In this document: one piece after another, positions 6,608 through 6,706 of the stretch
How the letters are laid out: every line of letters begins with the position of its first letter
How positions within the stretch are numbered: position 1 is the stretch's first letter
Assembly (NCBI GenBank): GCA_003565105.1
Contig: PXDG01000187.1
Coordinates: 1-6,706, forward strand
Length of the DNA stretch: 6,706 bases
Reading direction: 5' to 3'
Source of the DNA: Parcubacteria group bacterium
GTDB taxonomy: Bacteria; Patescibacteriota; Minisyncoccia; SW-4-49-11
Made by a program: the position numbers and the translations under genes
The notes under the pieces: model-generated
What the model was told of the DNA's origin: nothing
Database searches by the model: none
The model's input: the letters and a program-made list of their open reading frames with translations, nothing else

Positions 6608-6706
6608 GGGTTTTTGACGAAATGCTCTGCCTTAACAAACTGTACAATCCCTTCTCCTATACATATCATTGACATACATTGGTATTTCTTGTATTGTATG
6701 TATACA

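Noticed and set aside
6669..6697. Plus-strand promoter-like pair TTGACA, 17 bases, TATTGT, overlapped by an ACATACA / TGTATGT inverted repeat
   Set aside because: The -10 matches only four of six positions and the region is A+T-rich. Any gene it would serve lies outside the window, so it cannot be supported.
6604..6705. Open minus-strand frame at the right edge, 33 codons ending at TGA 6604-6606, possibly the end of an upstream gene
   Set aside because: It is too short to separate from chance, has no recognisable motif, and its stop overlaps the -35 of the promoter at 6607-6602. It could still be real; the sequence beyond the window would decide.

Overview
The window looks like a piece of a Patescibacteria (Candidate Phyla Radiation) genome. 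The evidence is the A+T-rich, tightly packed gene layout, genes that mostly lack Shine-Dalgarno sequences, and a membrane-anchored PEGA-domain protein of a kind I associate with that group. The standard genetic code fits: TAA, TAG and TGA all end genes, so this is not a lineage that reads TGA as glycine. The phylum is an inference from style, not from a marker gene.

Every gene I accept lies on the minus strand, so transcription runs from right to left. At the right, 6500-5796 holds a stand-alone gene for an unrecognised helical protein, with its own promoter (6607-6579) and an intrinsic terminator hairpin (5757-5788). Next to it is a strong sigma70-type promoter (5694-5666) that starts a six-gene run. 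The gaps in this run are only 3 to 29 bases and I see no terminator inside it.

The order in the run is: (1) a seven-helix membrane protein, 5633-4986, matching the 7TM domain that is usually fused to an inactive transglutaminase; (2) a fusion of an alpha-L-glutamate-ligase-like ATP-grasp enzyme with a C-terminal retropepsin-like domain, 4973-3537; (3) an all-helical protein of unknown role, 3533-2553; (4) a second, RimK-type ATP-grasp ligase, 2541-1642; (5) a ribonuclease HI, 1612-1190; and (6) a PEGA-domain membrane protein that runs off the left edge, 1178-1.

The first four genes look like a compact peptide-ligation system. In many bacteria the ligase, the retropepsin-like peptidase and the transglutaminase-7TM protein are separate neighbouring genes. 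Here the peptidase is joined to the ligase and the 7TM part stands alone without its transglutaminase. A second ATP-grasp ligase and a conserved-looking helical protein are added downstream. A reasonable inference is that the ATP-grasp enzymes attach amino acids to an unknown acceptor or build a small peptide, the retropepsin domain trims or reverses this, and the 7TM protein ties the activity to the membrane. No substrate or precursor peptide gene is visible. RNase HI and the PEGA protein are probably passengers of the operon.
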